64,000 bases of DNA, taken from the NCBI GenBank assembly GCA_965204395.1, contig OZ241987.1:806001-870000 (forward strand), read 5' to 3'. The DNA comes from Bin87 sp965204395. Its GTDB lineage: Bacteria > Chloroflexota > Dehalococcoidia > Lucifugimonadales > UBA3495. The notes under the pieces were generated by a model. It ran no database searches. It was not told where the DNA came from and worked only from the letters and a program-made list of their open reading frames with translations. The translations under genes and the position numbers were made by a program. Below are positions 34,352 through 43,470 of this stretch, piece by piece (the stretch's first letter is position 1; each line of letters begins with the position of its first letter).

Positions 34352-35488
34352 CTAACGCTGATCTATGGGGACGTAGTCGCGGTCCATGGGGCCGGTGTAA
34401 AGGAGTCGTGGGCGCAGCAGGATGTTGTTCTCGTACTGCTCGATGCACTGGGCGGACCAGCCGGGCACGCGGCCCAGGGCGAAAATGGGGATGAACAGGT
34501 CGGACTCGATGCCTAATAGGTGATAGATCGAACCCGCGTAGAAGTCCACGTTGACGTAGATTCCCCGGTCCCGATACGGCGCCATCACGTCTTCGGACAG
34601 GTGGGTGAGGATCTGGAACCAGCGGGGATCGCCACGCTTCTCACCCAGAGCCTGCGAGCGTTCCCGCAGGTGACGGGCGCGCGGATCCTCGGCCCGGTAC
34701 ACCCGGTGGCCGAAACCCATAATGCGTTCGCGGTTGTCCAGCTTGCGCCGGGCGTATTCCTCGGCGTTCTCAGGGTTGCCGATTTCCATCGACATCTTCA
34801 TCACTTCCTCGGCGGCGCCGCCGTGGGCAGGGCCTTTGAGGGTCCCTACAGCGCCCGATACGGCTGCATGCAGCGTCGAGTTGGTGGACGCGGCAACACG
34901 GGCCGCGAATGAGGATGCGTTGACCCCGTGCTCTGCGTGGAGAATGAAGTCCACATCCATCAGGGCGATGGTCTCCTCGTCGGGAACTTCATTGAACAGC
35001 ATGTACAGGAAGTTGCCGGCATGATTCAGATCCGGGTTGGGAGCGACCGGCTCCAGGCCATTGCGGATCCGGTGGTGGGCCGTAACGATGGTGGGAGCCT
35101 GAGCGGTGAGCCGCAAAGCCTTGCGGACGTTGGCTTCCTTGGAGTTGTCCTCAGATTCTGGGTCAAAGGCAGCCAAGCCGATCATCGCCGTCTGGAGCAC
35201 GTCCATCGGGTGCGCGGATTGAACGGCATCGATAACCGTGATGATCTCGTTGGGTATCCGGCGGTTTGCGCGCAGGAAATCATCCAACTCGGCCAACTGA
35301 GCGCTGTCGGGCAACTCCCCGTACAGAACCAGGTAGATAATCTCTTCGAAAGTGGACTTTTCGGCCAGATCGTGGATGTCGTAGCCACGATAGAGCAGTT
35401 TTCCGATCTCGCCGTCGATGAAACTGGACTGCGTGGTGTCCATATAGACGTTCATCAAACCGCGATGAATTTCGGGCTGTTCGGCCAT
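34352..35488 (-). CDS. gltA: Citrate synthase
   Basis: Condenses acetyl-CoA with oxaloacetate. The 378-residue length matches the short bacterial/archaeal form. Catalytic residues occur in HAEHGVNAS (His), GPAHGGAAEEV (His) and VNVDFYAG (Asp); GFGHRVYRAEDPRA is the family signature. The N-terminus starts MAEQPEIHRGLMNV and the ATG is preceded by AAGGAG. It has a likely promoter of its own at 35560-35589. A 2-methylcitrate synthase cannot be fully excluded from sequence alone. Confidence 0.93.
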   Translation of the reverse strand: MAEQPEIHRGLMNVYMDTTQSSFIDGEIGKLLYRGYDIHDLAEKSTFEEIIYLVLYGELPDSAQLAELDDFLRANRRIPNEIITVIDAVQSAHPMDVLQTAMIGLAAFDPESEDNSKEANVRKALRLTAQAPTIVTAHHRIRNGLEPVAPNPDLNHAGNFLYMLFNEVPDEETIALMDVDFILHAEHGVNASSFAARVAASTNSTLHAAVSGAVGTLKGPAHGGAAEEVMKMSMEIGNPENAEEYARRKLDNRERIMGFGHRVYRAEDPRARHLRERSQALGEKRGDPRWFQILTHLSEDVMAPYRDRGIYVNVDFYAGSIYHLLGIESDLFIPIFALGRVPGWSAQCIEQYENNILLRPRLLYTGPMDRDYVPIDQR

Positions 35489-35559
35489 CAGCGTTCTCCT
35501 TGGTGAGGGGTCAAGCCCCGTTAAAAACCGGCGAAACGTATTCGTGTCGGCGGCGAATT

Positions 35560-35589
35560 ATGCTAGCACCGGGCCCGTAAGAGTGTCAA
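35560..35589 (-). promoter_or_regulatory. Probable promoter of citrate synthase gene
   Basis: On the minus strand TTGACA (35584-35589), an 18-bp spacer and TAGCAT (35560-35565), about 70 nt before the start codon. The rest of the 276-bp gap to the transketolase gene shows no gene. Confidence 0.5.
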
Positions 35590-35764
35590 CCAAAATGAGC
35601 GTGGGCAAGTGTCCCATCGCGTCCGCATCGAGACGAACACCGGACCAGTTAGGCAACACGTAAACGGCCGTAGCGCACCGAATCATGCGGCCATCCGCGC
35701 CGAAGCCGCCAGCGCCGCCGGTGCGGTGCAACCCGCGTGGGAAAGGGTTATTCGCTCGGTCGAT

Positions 35765-36709
35765 TTACTTGCGCTTGATGGCACGCAGGGCTGCCTGTTC
35801 GACACCCTCCGCGTTCAGGCCGTTCTTGGCCATCAACTCGTTGGCGGGGCCGGAACTGGTGTAGCCGTGCAGGGCGACCATCTCGACGGGAACCGGATGG
35901 TTGCGCGCGACGACGCCGGCGACCACGCTTCCCAAACCGCCGTGAACATAGTGCTCCTCTGCCGAGACGATGGCTCCGGTTTCCTGGGCGGCCGCGATGA
36001 TTGCGGTCTCATCGGCGGGAGCGAGGGTATGCAGGTTGATGACCCGGGCCTGGACGCCCTGACCCGCCAGGCTTTCCGCGGCGTCCAGGGCGGGAGCGAC
36101 CAGCGAACCGCACGCGATGATGCTCACGTCGTTCCCTGCCCGCATGACTTCAGCCTTCCCCAAGCCGAAACGGTAGTCGTCGGCGTGAACGATAGGAGTG
36201 GCGGCCCGGGACAAACGTACGTAGAGCGGGCCCTGCGTGGTTGCCGCGGACCGAATGACCTGCTCCGTTTCGGGCGCGTCGGCCGGCGTCACCACACTGA
36301 ACGACGGCAAGGCGCACATCAGCGAAAGGTCCTCGATGCTGTGGGCGGACATGCCGTCCTCGCCCGTCAGTATGCCGGCGTGGGTGCAGATCAATTTCAC
36401 GTTCAGCGAAGGCTGAGATACCAGGACCCGCAACTGATCGTACGGTCGGCCGGTCCCAAAAACGCTGAAGGTGCTGACGAACGGTATTTTGCCGGCCGCC
36501 GCCAACCCGGCGGCCACGCCGACGATGTTCTGCTCCGCCGGACCGAAGTCGAAAAACCGGTCGGGGTACTGGTCGCGCCACAGGTGGACAAAAGTGGAAA
36601 CGTTGAGGTCACCGCCCAACACCACGATGTCGGGATGCTCCTCCGCCATGGTCAGAAGGGTGCGGCCATAGGTCTCGCGGGTTGCCGCCGACTGACGGTT
36701 GGTGCTCAT
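35765..36709 (-). CDS. Transketolase, C-terminal (pyrimidine-binding and C) subunit
   Basis: Protein of 314 residues forming the second half of a split transketolase. It shows RETYGRTLLTMAEEHPDIVVLGGDL, the region FFDFGPAEQNIVGVAAGLA with the catalytic Glu, and THAGILTGEDGMSAHSIEDLSLM typical of the pyrimidine domain; the C-terminal domain runs from about 190 on. It overlaps the N-terminal subunit gene by one base, so the two are made together. Split transketolases are common in archaea, Firmicutes and Chloroflexota; some are related to DXS or other ThDP enzymes, so the substrate is tentative. Confidence 0.88.
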   Translation of the reverse strand: MSTNRQSAATRETYGRTLLTMAEEHPDIVVLGGDLNVSTFVHLWRDQYPDRFFDFGPAEQNIVGVAAGLAAAGKIPFVSTFSVFGTGRPYDQLRVLVSQPSLNVKLICTHAGILTGEDGMSAHSIEDLSLMCALPSFSVVTPADAPETEQVIRSAATTQGPLYVRLSRAATPIVHADDYRFGLGKAEVMRAGNDVSIIACGSLVAPALDAAESLAGQGVQARVINLHTLAPADETAIIAAAQETGAIVSAEEHYVHGGLGSVVAGVVARNHPVPVEMVALHGYTSSGPANELMAKNGLNAEGVEQAALRAIKRK

Positions 36710-37512
36710 CAGGCCAACTCCTCCAGGGCTGCGTCGTACTCATCAGCGGTTGGCGCGCGACCGTGGAAACCCGGATTGTTCTCCATGAAACTGACGCCTT
36801 TGCCCTTGACGGTGTCCGCGATGATCACGGTGGGGCCGCCCTGGTTGGAAGCGTTGAGCGCGTGGAGGATGTCGGCGTGTTCGTGGCCATCGCAGGACAT
36901 CACGTTCCAACCGAAATCCCGCCAGCGGTCGGCCAGCGGTTCCAGGGTCATGACCTCGTCGGTAAATCGGTCGTTCTGGATCCGGTTGCGGTCGATTATC
37001 GCGGTCAGGTTGTCGGCGCCGTGATGCGCGGCCGACATTGCCGCTTCCCAAACCTCGCCTTCCTGGCATTCACCGTCGCCCAGCAGCGCGAACACCCGGT
37101 AGTCGCTGCCGTCAATCTTTCCCGCCAATGCATGCCCCAGCGCGAAGGAAAGCCCCATCCCGAGCGACCCTGAATTCATCTCCACGCCGGGGGTCATCGG
37201 GTGTGCGTGGCCCTGGAGCAGACCATCGGTTTTGCGGAACGAACCCAGTTCGACGGGATCGAAATAGCCCGCCCGGGCCAGCGTAACGTAGAAACCCGGA
37301 GACGCGTGACCCTTGCTCAGAATGAACCGGTCACGGCCCTGCCATTTGGGGTCGTCGGGATCGTAACGAAGGACGCCGAAGTACAGCGCGATCAGGATGT
37401 CGATTTCAGACAGGGAACCGCCGGTGTGCCCGCTGCCGGCATCGAAAATCATCTTGAGGATTTCGCGTCGCGATTCGAGAGCGGTGGCGCGCATCTCCTC
37501 AACGGTCAACAT
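36709..37512 (-). CDS. Transketolase, N-terminal (ThDP-binding) subunit
   Basis: Binds thiamine diphosphate and Mg with GDGECQEGEVWEA and the following NLTAIIDRNRIQND. FDAGSGHTGGSLSEIDIL and LSKGHASPGFYVTLA are the N-terminal transketolase signatures. I chose the ATG at 37512 (MLTVEEMRA), giving 267 residues; a longer frame reads back to a TTG at 37572 without conserved sequence. First gene of the two-gene unit. Confidence 0.9.
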   Translation of the reverse strand: MLTVEEMRATALESRREILKMIFDAGSGHTGGSLSEIDILIALYFGVLRYDPDDPKWQGRDRFILSKGHASPGFYVTLARAGYFDPVELGSFRKTDGLLQGHAHPMTPGVEMNSGSLGMGLSFALGHALAGKIDGSDYRVFALLGDGECQEGEVWEAAMSAAHHGADNLTAIIDRNRIQNDRFTDEVMTLEPLADRWRDFGWNVMSCDGHEHADILHALNASNQGGPTVIIADTVKGKGVSFMENNPGFHGRAPTADEYDAALEELA

Positions 37513-37646
37513 CGGTTGGGTCACTACAGCCAAAGCGTCACCTGCTATCGACAAGAATGATATTAAGGGCAAAAAGAATTATATTCGCCGCCCCCCCAAG
37601 TGTCCATATCGGGTACGATAGAAGGCTGCCTGAGAGGCCAGATCTC

Positions 37647-38498
37647 ATGATCATCGATTTCCATTGCCACATATTGCCCCCCGATTTCATCGGACGGCAC
37701 GAGGAGTTGTCGAAACGCGACGCGACCTACGCTGCCCTGTTTCCGGACGGCGGCGGGCGAACCTCAGACGTCGATTCGTTGCTCAGAGTCATGGACCGGG
37801 CCGGAGTTGATCACACGGTGGTCATGGGATTCGGGTGGACCGACGGAGAGATCGCGGCAGCAGCGAATGATTACCTTATCGCCGCTGCGACGTCGCGCCC
37901 GGACCGCATATCCGCGTTCGCGTCAGTGAATCCAGCCTGGGGCGATGCAGCAGTTTCGGAAGCCAAGCGTTGCCTGGACGCGGGCGCCGTAGGCATAGGA
38001 GAACTGCACGCTGACACCCAGGGATTGGACATCTCCGACCGGACGGTCATGGAACCAATCATGGAACTGCTGCGGGAGCGTTCCGTCCCGATCACCGTGC
38101 ATGCCTCCGAACCGGTGGGGCACGTTTATCCCGGCAAGGGGACGACCACACCCGAAAAGCTGCTGCGGTTCGTGTCGCGTTTCCCCGACAACCGAATAGT
38201 CCTGGCCCATCTGGGCGGCGGTCTGCCCTTCTACGCTGCTATGCCAGAGGTCGGCGGGGCGCTGTCCAACGTTTGGTATGATACGGCGGCGCTGCCTTAC
38301 CTCTACAACGCCAGCGCGATCGAAGCCAGCGTGATAACCGCCGGCGCCGACAAGTTGCTGTTCGGCAGCGATTATCCCTTGTTGATGCAGACTCGGGTTT
38401 TGGATTACGTAAGATCCGCCCGGCTGGATCCTCAGGAAATGGCCGCGATAGCGGGCGGGAACGCGGCCGCCTTACTGTTTGGACCAAGTAATGACTGA
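37647..38498 (+). CDS. Amidohydrolase family protein (metal-dependent hydrolase)
   Basis: TIM-barrel hydrolase of the amidohydrolase-2 type (PF04909), 283 residues. It begins MIIDFHCHILPPDF with the HxH metal motif; other ligands lie in ITVHASEPVGHVYPG, ILVLAHLGGGLPFY-like VLAHLGGGLPF, and LLFGSDYPLL with the catalytic Asp. The start at 37647 follows GAGAGG. Relatives are decarboxylases or hydrolases of aromatic or sugar acids. It overlaps the glycosylase gene downstream by 8 nt; the four genes 37647-40569 form one unit. Confidence 0.87.
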   Translation: MIIDFHCHILPPDFIGRHEELSKRDATYAALFPDGGGRTSDVDSLLRVMDRAGVDHTVVMGFGWTDGEIAAAANDYLIAAATSRPDRISAFASVNPAWGDAAVSEAKRCLDAGAVGIGELHADTQGLDISDRTVMEPIMELLRERSVPITVHASEPVGHVYPGKGTTTPEKLLRFVSRFPDNRIVLAHLGGGLPFYAAMPEVGGALSNVWYDTAALPYLYNASAIEASVITAGADKLLFGSDYPLLMQTRVLDYVRSARLDPQEMAAIAGGNAAALLFGPSND

Positions 38499-39057
38499 CG
38501 CGTCGAGCGCCGGCGTAACCGAAACGCTGCCCGATTATCTGCGTACCGGGCTGGACATCGTGCTGATCGGGATCAACCCGTCAGCATACTCGGTACGCGT
38601 GGGGCACTACTTCGCGAATCCGAGGAACCGTTTCTGGACCGCGATTTCCGCGTCGGGACTGGTCGGCCGCGAGGTGGGGCCGGAGGACGACGCCACGCTC
38701 TTGGAATCAGGCATCGGATTCACCGACCTGGTAAAACGAGCCACGCCCCAAGCCTCGGGCTTAAACGCGGCGGATTACCGGCGGGACGCGCCAATGCTCA
38801 AGGTGAAGATCACCGCCGCCGGCCCGATGATCGCGTGTTTCCACGGCCTCACCGCCTACCGCGCCTACCTGCGGTACGCCGAGGGCATTTCCAACGCGGG
38901 TAACATAGATCTGGGGAGACAGGACCGTTGCATCGGGAGCAGCCGGGTGTTCGTGCTGCCTAACCCGAGTCCGGCCAACGCACGGTATTCATTGGCCGAT
39001 CTGACCGGTTGGTACCGGGAATTGGGAGAGTGGCGGGAGGAACTCAAAGGTGCATGA
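38491..39057 (+). CDS. mug: Mismatch-specific uracil/thymine DNA glycosylase (Mug family)
   Basis: Base-excision repair enzyme of 188 residues that removes U or T mispaired with G. The active-site block is IGINPSAYSVRVGHYFANPRNRFW, and the second conserved loop is FVLPNPSPANARYS. The ATG at 38491 overlaps the amidohydrolase stop. It is followed by overlapping thpR and AlkA-like genes, so two DNA glycosylases are expressed together. Confidence 0.9.
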   Translation: MTDASSAGVTETLPDYLRTGLDIVLIGINPSAYSVRVGHYFANPRNRFWTAISASGLVGREVGPEDDATLLESGIGFTDLVKRATPQASGLNAADYRRDAPMLKVKITAAGPMIACFHGLTAYRAYLRYAEGISNAGNIDLGRQDRCIGSSRVFVLPNPSPANARYSLADLTGWYRELGEWREELKGA

Positions 39058-39637
39058 CGTCGACGGCACACTGCGCACGTTCATCGCGCTGCCTTTGCCC
39101 GCCGAGTGGACGCTGGCGTTGGAATCCGTAATCGGAAACCTACGAAGTGAAACATCCGGCGCTGTGCGTTGGGTGCAGCCCTCCGGCATCCACCTGACTC
39201 TCAAGTTCCTGGGACCCACCGATGCACGTACTGTGCCCGAAATCCTGGCCGGGTTGGTTGCATCGTTGCAAGGGGCGCAGGCTCCGGAGCTTTCGATGTC
39301 AGGGTTGGGCACGTTCCCCAACAGCAGAAACCCTCGCGTGTTGTGGACGGGAGTCACGGGTGAACTCGACATACTCGAAAACCTTTACGAACGCGTGGAA
39401 ACCTTGATGGTCGGGCTCGGCTGGGCAGCCGAGCGGCGCCCGTTTCGTCCGCACTTGACCTTAGGCCGCGTCAGGGACCGGGCATCGTCAGCCGACCGCA
39501 AGAAAATTGGCACGGCCATCTGGCGCTGCTCCATCCCTACATTGGCCCCCTGGCGTCCCAACGTGGTCCGGCTGTACCAAAGCAAACTGACGCCGCAGGG
39601 CGCCATTTACTCCAATTTGGGAGAGGTCGAAATCTGA
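39050..39637 (+). CDS. thpR: RNA 2',3'-cyclic phosphodiesterase (LigT/ThpR)
   Basis: 2H phosphoesterase of 195 residues. Both catalytic HxTx motifs are present: HLTLKFLG (about residues 48-55) and HLTLGRVR (about 135-142). The opening RTFIALPLP is typical. It opens 2',3'-cyclic phosphates on RNA ends. The start is a GTG at 39050, overlapping mug by 8 nt; the stop overlaps the next start by one base. Confidence 0.93.
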   Translation: MHDVDGTLRTFIALPLPAEWTLALESVIGNLRSETSGAVRWVQPSGIHLTLKFLGPTDARTVPEILAGLVASLQGAQAPELSMSGLGTFPNSRNPRVLWTGVTGELDILENLYERVETLMVGLGWAAERRPFRPHLTLGRVRDRASSADRKKIGTAIWRCSIPTLAPWRPNVVRLYQSKLTPQGAIYSNLGEVEI

Positions 39638-40569
39638 TGGAAACCACGTTGACCAGGATCATCACGCCGGTCGCGCCGTACGACTTTGAGCTGACGGCAG
39701 GGCAGCCGAACTATTCCCGAGACCAGGAGTTCAAGACCGAGGACTACATTAACGGGGCTTACCTGCGTTTGCTGGATTTGGGGGACAAGGCCGCGCTGGC
39801 CCAGGTGGAATCGACCGGTTCGGTGGACAACCCTGAATTGACGGTGTCTCTGACCGGCGACGATCTGACTGACGACGACGCGGAGCGGGCGAGCCGGCAA
39901 ATCTCATGGCTGCTGGGTTGCGATCAGGACCTGCGGCCCTTTTACGATTCCGTCGCGCACGACCCGATCCTGCGCGACGTTGTCGAGCAGTTCTATGGCT
40001 ACCACAATACCAGGACGGCGTCGGTGTTCGAAGCGCTGGTGCAGGCGATCATGGGGCAGCAGATCGCGACGGCGGTAGCACGCATCGTCCGCAACCTGTT
40101 GATACAGAACTATGGGGTTCGCGCATCCGTTGGAGATCGCGAATGGTACGCCTTCCCCCGGGCGGAAACGCTGGCGAGAGCCGAGGTATCGGACCTGCGG
40201 CAACTGAAACTCAGCGTGCGAAAATCGGAGTACATCCAGGGCATTGCCCGAGCAGCGTTGGAATCGCCCGATGGGTTCGAGAGGATGCACGACCTCCCCG
40301 ATGACGAGGTGGTGAAAGGCATGGTCGCTCTGCGCGGCGTCGGTAATTGGACTGCTCAGTGGGTCCTGGTGCGCGCGCTGGCGCGGCCAGACGGATTCCC
40401 TATTGGGGACCTGGCGCTGCGCAGGACGGTGGCGAGTCTCTACTTCGACGGAGCCGAGATCAACGACGAGGAGTTGTTGGAATTCTCCCGTCGGTGGTCG
40501 CCCTGGCGATCCTATGCTACGGCGTACCTGTTCGCGGCGCTGCGAGCCGGCAGAGTGGCCGGTTCCTGA
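39637..40569 (+). CDS. DNA-3-methyladenine glycosylase II-like (AlkA, HhH-GPD)
   Basis: Base-excision enzyme of 310 residues. The N-terminal domain is AlkA-like (residues 1-100), then FEALVQAIMGQQIATAVARIVRN, and the helix-hairpin-helix LRGVGNWTAQWVLVRALARPDGFPIGDLALRR with the catalytic Asp in GDLAL. It removes alkylated purines. It closes the repair-rich run of overlapping genes and ends 13 bp from the convergent ffh. Confidence 0.9.
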   Translation: METTLTRIITPVAPYDFELTAGQPNYSRDQEFKTEDYINGAYLRLLDLGDKAALAQVESTGSVDNPELTVSLTGDDLTDDDAERASRQISWLLGCDQDLRPFYDSVAHDPILRDVVEQFYGYHNTRTASVFEALVQAIMGQQIATAVARIVRNLLIQNYGVRASVGDREWYAFPRAETLARAEVSDLRQLKLSVRKSEYIQGIARAALESPDGFERMHDLPDDEVVKGMVALRGVGNWTAQWVLVRALARPDGFPIGDLALRRTVASLYFDGAEINDEELLEFSRRWSPWRSYATAYLFAALRAGRVAGS

Positions 40570-40582
40570 GCGCCGGGACAGT

Positions 40583-41908
40583 CTAGCGGAGCATCCGCAT
40601 CAGGCCCTTGGGGTTGTTGGAGAACTGTCGCATCAACCGCTGGGTCTGCTTGAACTGGTTGAGCACGCGGTTCACGTCCGATGGGTTGGTGCCGCTGCCC
40701 AGGGCGATGCGACGGCGACGGCTGCCCTTGATGATTTCGGGGCTGGCGCGCTCCTGAAGGGTCATGGACCGGATGATGGCCTCGGTTTTACGCAACTCAC
40801 CCTCGTCCAGTTGACCCTGCATCTTTTTGGTTTGCCGGCCAAGCCCGGGCATCATTTCCAGGACTGACGACAGCCCGCCCATCTTTTTGACGCCTTGGAT
40901 CTGATCGAGGAAATCGTCCAGGGTGAAACTGGCCGTGCGCATTTTGCGCTCGAGTTCCCGGGCTTTGTCTTCGTCCACCGCCTCCTGCGCGCGTTCGATG
41001 AGCGTCATCACGTCGCCCATGGCCAGTATGCGGGACGCCATGCGGTCAGGATGAAATTGCTCCAGCGCGTCGCTACGCTCGCCGGTGCCGATGTATTTGA
41101 TGGGCACGCCGGTGACACGGGTGATGGATAGCGCGGCGCCACCGCGGGCGTCCCCGTCCATCTTGGAGAGAATCAGGCCGTCGAGCCCAACTCGCTGGTG
41201 GAACTCCTGGGCCGCATTGACCGCGTCCTGACCCGTCATCGCGTCCACCACGAGGATGGTCTGATGGGGCGAGACCGCCTTCTTGACGTCTTCCAGTTCT
41301 GACATCAGGTCATCGTCGATGTGCAGCCGACCGCCGGTGTCCACAATCGCCCAGGTGTGGGCGAGTTCCGTAGCACGTTTCACGCCGGCGGCGGCGACCT
41401 TGGCCGGCGTTGAGGATTTGGGATCCTCTGAGTAAACTGGAATGTCCAACTGCTTGCCCAGCGTCTCCAACTGGGAGATGGCGGCAGGCCGGCGGAGGTC
41501 GGCGGCGATCAGCATTGGGCTGTGGCTCTGCCGTTTCATGTTCAGCGCCAATTTGGCGGCGGTGGTGGTTTTGCCGGAACCCTGCAAACCAACCAGCATC
41601 AGGACGGACGGCAACTGGCTGGACGGTGTGAGCCGGTGATCGCCGGCGCTCAGGATTTCGGTAAGCTCTTCGTGGACAACCTTGACCACCTGCTGGCCGG
41701 GCGACAGGCTCTCCAGCACCGCGCTGTCCAGCGAACGCTCCTTGACGGTGGCGACGAAATCGCGGGCGACGCGGAAATTCACGTCCGCTTCCAAAAGGGA
41801 ACGGCGCACCTGGCTCAGGGCATCATCGATGTCCTTTTCGCTCAGGCGTCCCCGGCCCTGCAGCCGGTTGAATATGCCGGTGAGTCGATCGGTCAGGTTG
41901 TCAAACAT
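40583..41908 (-). CDS. ffh: Signal recognition particle GTPase Ffh
   Basis: SRP54 homologue of 441 residues. The N domain starts MFDNLTDRLTGIFNRLQGRG; the G domain has GLQGSGKTTTAAKLA (P loop), DLRRPAAISQL, and LSKMDGDARGGAALS as the G4/closing loop. The G3 motif reads DTGGRL instead of the usual DTAGRL. The C-terminal M domain with ASPEIIKGSRRRRIALGSG binds SRP RNA and signal sequences. It targets membrane proteins co-translationally. It is preceded by two tiny membrane protein genes with a 5-bp gap. Confidence 0.96.
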   Translation of the reverse strand: MFDNLTDRLTGIFNRLQGRGRLSEKDIDDALSQVRRSLLEADVNFRVARDFVATVKERSLDSAVLESLSPGQQVVKVVHEELTEILSAGDHRLTPSSQLPSVLMLVGLQGSGKTTTAAKLALNMKRQSHSPMLIAADLRRPAAISQLETLGKQLDIPVYSEDPKSSTPAKVAAAGVKRATELAHTWAIVDTGGRLHIDDDLMSELEDVKKAVSPHQTILVVDAMTGQDAVNAAQEFHQRVGLDGLILSKMDGDARGGAALSITRVTGVPIKYIGTGERSDALEQFHPDRMASRILAMGDVMTLIERAQEAVDEDKARELERKMRTASFTLDDFLDQIQGVKKMGGLSSVLEMMPGLGRQTKKMQGQLDEGELRKTEAIIRSMTLQERASPEIIKGSRRRRIALGSGTNPSDVNRVLNQFKQTQRLMRQFSNNPKGLMRMLR

Positions 41909-41913
41909 TACTT

Positions 41914-42129
41914 TCAGTCACGTATATTCATCCCCAACCCAACCAAAAACCCTAATAGCGACAAAAACGCGCCCTTGAGCATCCATTCGGCTATGTCCAA
42001 TAGCCGGATTTGCGCGGGGGTCAATGTATCTGATGACACGGATGCTTGCCAAACAATCGCGCTACCGCCCAACATAATCAAAGCCAAGAGTGCAAAAATG
42101 ATTATGGCAGGTAGTATGTACCGCGTCAC
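41914..42129 (-). CDS. Small two-helix membrane protein
   Basis: Protein of 71 residues: one helix (ILPAIIIFALLALIMLGGSAIV), a short hydrophilic loop, then a second helix (GAFLSLLGFLVGLGM). It starts with GTG at 42129, whose TG overlaps the TGA of the upstream 51-residue gene (a 4-nt GTGA overlap), a strong sign of coupling. It lies 5 bp before ffh. Family unknown; its place next to ffh invites a link to membrane insertion, but this is only inference. Confidence 0.6.
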   Translation of the reverse strand: MTRYILPAIIIFALLALIMLGGSAIVWQASVSSDTLTPAQIRLLDIAEWMLKGAFLSLLGFLVGLGMNIRD

Positions 42130-42281
42130 GGGCTGATTTTTTCTCCAATTGGAATGGGATTGGTCCCGTCGTTGCCATCCGCTTTACGTAGTTGGAGTAC
42201 GAGCCAGTACACAGCCAATCCCAAGCTGCTGCATAGCAGCAGCAGGCCAATGACTGCCATGATTATGGCGATAGCTGCCAT
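42126..42281 (-). CDS. Very small single-helix membrane protein (51 residues)
   Basis: ATG at 42281 to TGA at 42126. The sequence starts MAAIAIIMAVIGLLLLCSS and continues LGLAVYWLVLQLRKADG, one or one and a half membrane helices, with a hydrophilic tail ending PIPIGEKISP. Coupled by a GTGA overlap to the next small membrane gene and through it to ffh. Its short length makes it easy to miss. Function unknown. Confidence 0.5.
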   Translation of the reverse strand: MAAIAIIMAVIGLLLLCSSLGLAVYWLVLQLRKADGNDGTNPIPIGEKISP

Positions 42282-42368
42282 AACGCTCGCCCCCGCTGTG
42301 ATCTGATTTCATTCTGGCACGCTGCAGAATGGATTGCAAGCAAAAGGCTCGTCACGACATGGGGTACA

Positions 42369-43469
42369 TTATTCCCAGCGGAAAGTGCGGTTGGCGATGA
42401 TGAAGGCTATCACAAACCAGACCGCCATTCCCAGAAAGTTCGGCCACTGAGCGATGATCGAGTCGCCCTGCACCGTCATGCCGCGAATCGCTTCGACCAG
42501 AAACGTGAGCGGCAGATAGTCGGTCACGACCTGCAGAACGCCCGGCAGCACATCGCGGGAGAAGAAAACTCCGGAGAGAAACATCATGGGCAGCGAAACT
42601 ATGTTGGCCAGTGGAGCGGCCTGTTGCTCGGTGCGCGCCCAACCGGACACGGCGAAGCCCAGGGCGAGGAACACCGCGCCGCCCAAACCGGCAGCCAACA
42701 GCACCGCGAAGAAGTTGCCGGCGAATTCAGCCCCGAACAGGAACACCGCAACGCCCGTTAGGATGAGGGTTTGAACGATAACCACCAACAGGCGGGTGAT
42801 CACCTGCGACCCGAGCAGCGTGACCGGACTGAGCGGCGTCGCCAAAAGCCGGCGGAGGACGCCCTCGCGCTTCATGGTTACGAAACTGAACGACACGCTG
42901 AACAGACCCAATTGCATGATCGCCATGCCGATGATGCCGGGCATGAGGAAGTCGATATAACCCAAATCCCGGGCAGCCACCGCCTCGCTTTCCAAGGTTA
43001 CCAGCCGGTCAACTCCGCTCAACGCAAAGTTCATCTCGTCCACGCCGGAGCGCAGAATGCCCAGGCCGACCTGGGACTCCGCCGCACGCCCGGCGTGATA
43101 CAGAGCCTGAATCGTCATAGGTTCCCAGACGACGCCTTGGCCGGTTGCCACGGGACCGAAATTCACCGGCAGGATGACGATGAGGTCTCGCTGCCCGTCG
43201 GCCAGGGCGGCGCGTTCGTCCGCATCTTCGCCGATGGTGACGCGAAGGGCTTCCACTCCTTCGGCTTCTTCGATGAATCGAGCGGATGCGTCGTTCTGAG
43301 CCAGATCTACGATGCCCAGGTCCACCTTGCCCAACTCGCCGAAATTGAGCAACCCGAATATGACCATGATGACCAGGGGCAGGAAGAACGTCCAGAACAG
43401 GGCGGCGCGATCCCTCGCCCACATCCTGATGGACATCCAGGTAATGTAAATCTCGGGGCGGGAAGCCAA
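42369..43469 (-). CDS. ABC-2 type transporter permease
   Basis: Membrane protein of 366 residues: one N-terminal helix (ALFWTFFLPLVIMVIFGLL), a long extracellular domain (about 45-170), then five helices including LLGSQVITRLLVVIVQTLIL and VFLALGFAVSGWARTEQQAAPLANI, the typical ABC-2 layout. It pairs with the ATPase gene directly upstream (1 bp gap). Such pairs export drugs, polysaccharides or lipids; the substrate cannot be deduced. Confidence 0.92.
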   Translation of the reverse strand: MASRPEIYITWMSIRMWARDRAALFWTFFLPLVIMVIFGLLNFGELGKVDLGIVDLAQNDASARFIEEAEGVEALRVTIGEDADERAALADGQRDLIVILPVNFGPVATGQGVVWEPMTIQALYHAGRAAESQVGLGILRSGVDEMNFALSGVDRLVTLESEAVAARDLGYIDFLMPGIIGMAIMQLGLFSVSFSFVTMKREGVLRRLLATPLSPVTLLGSQVITRLLVVIVQTLILTGVAVFLFGAEFAGNFFAVLLAAGLGGAVFLALGFAVSGWARTEQQAAPLANIVSLPMMFLSGVFFSRDVLPGVLQVVTDYLPLTFLVEAIRGMTVQGDSIIAQWPNFLGMAVWFVIAFIIANRTFRWE

Positions 43470-43470
43470 C

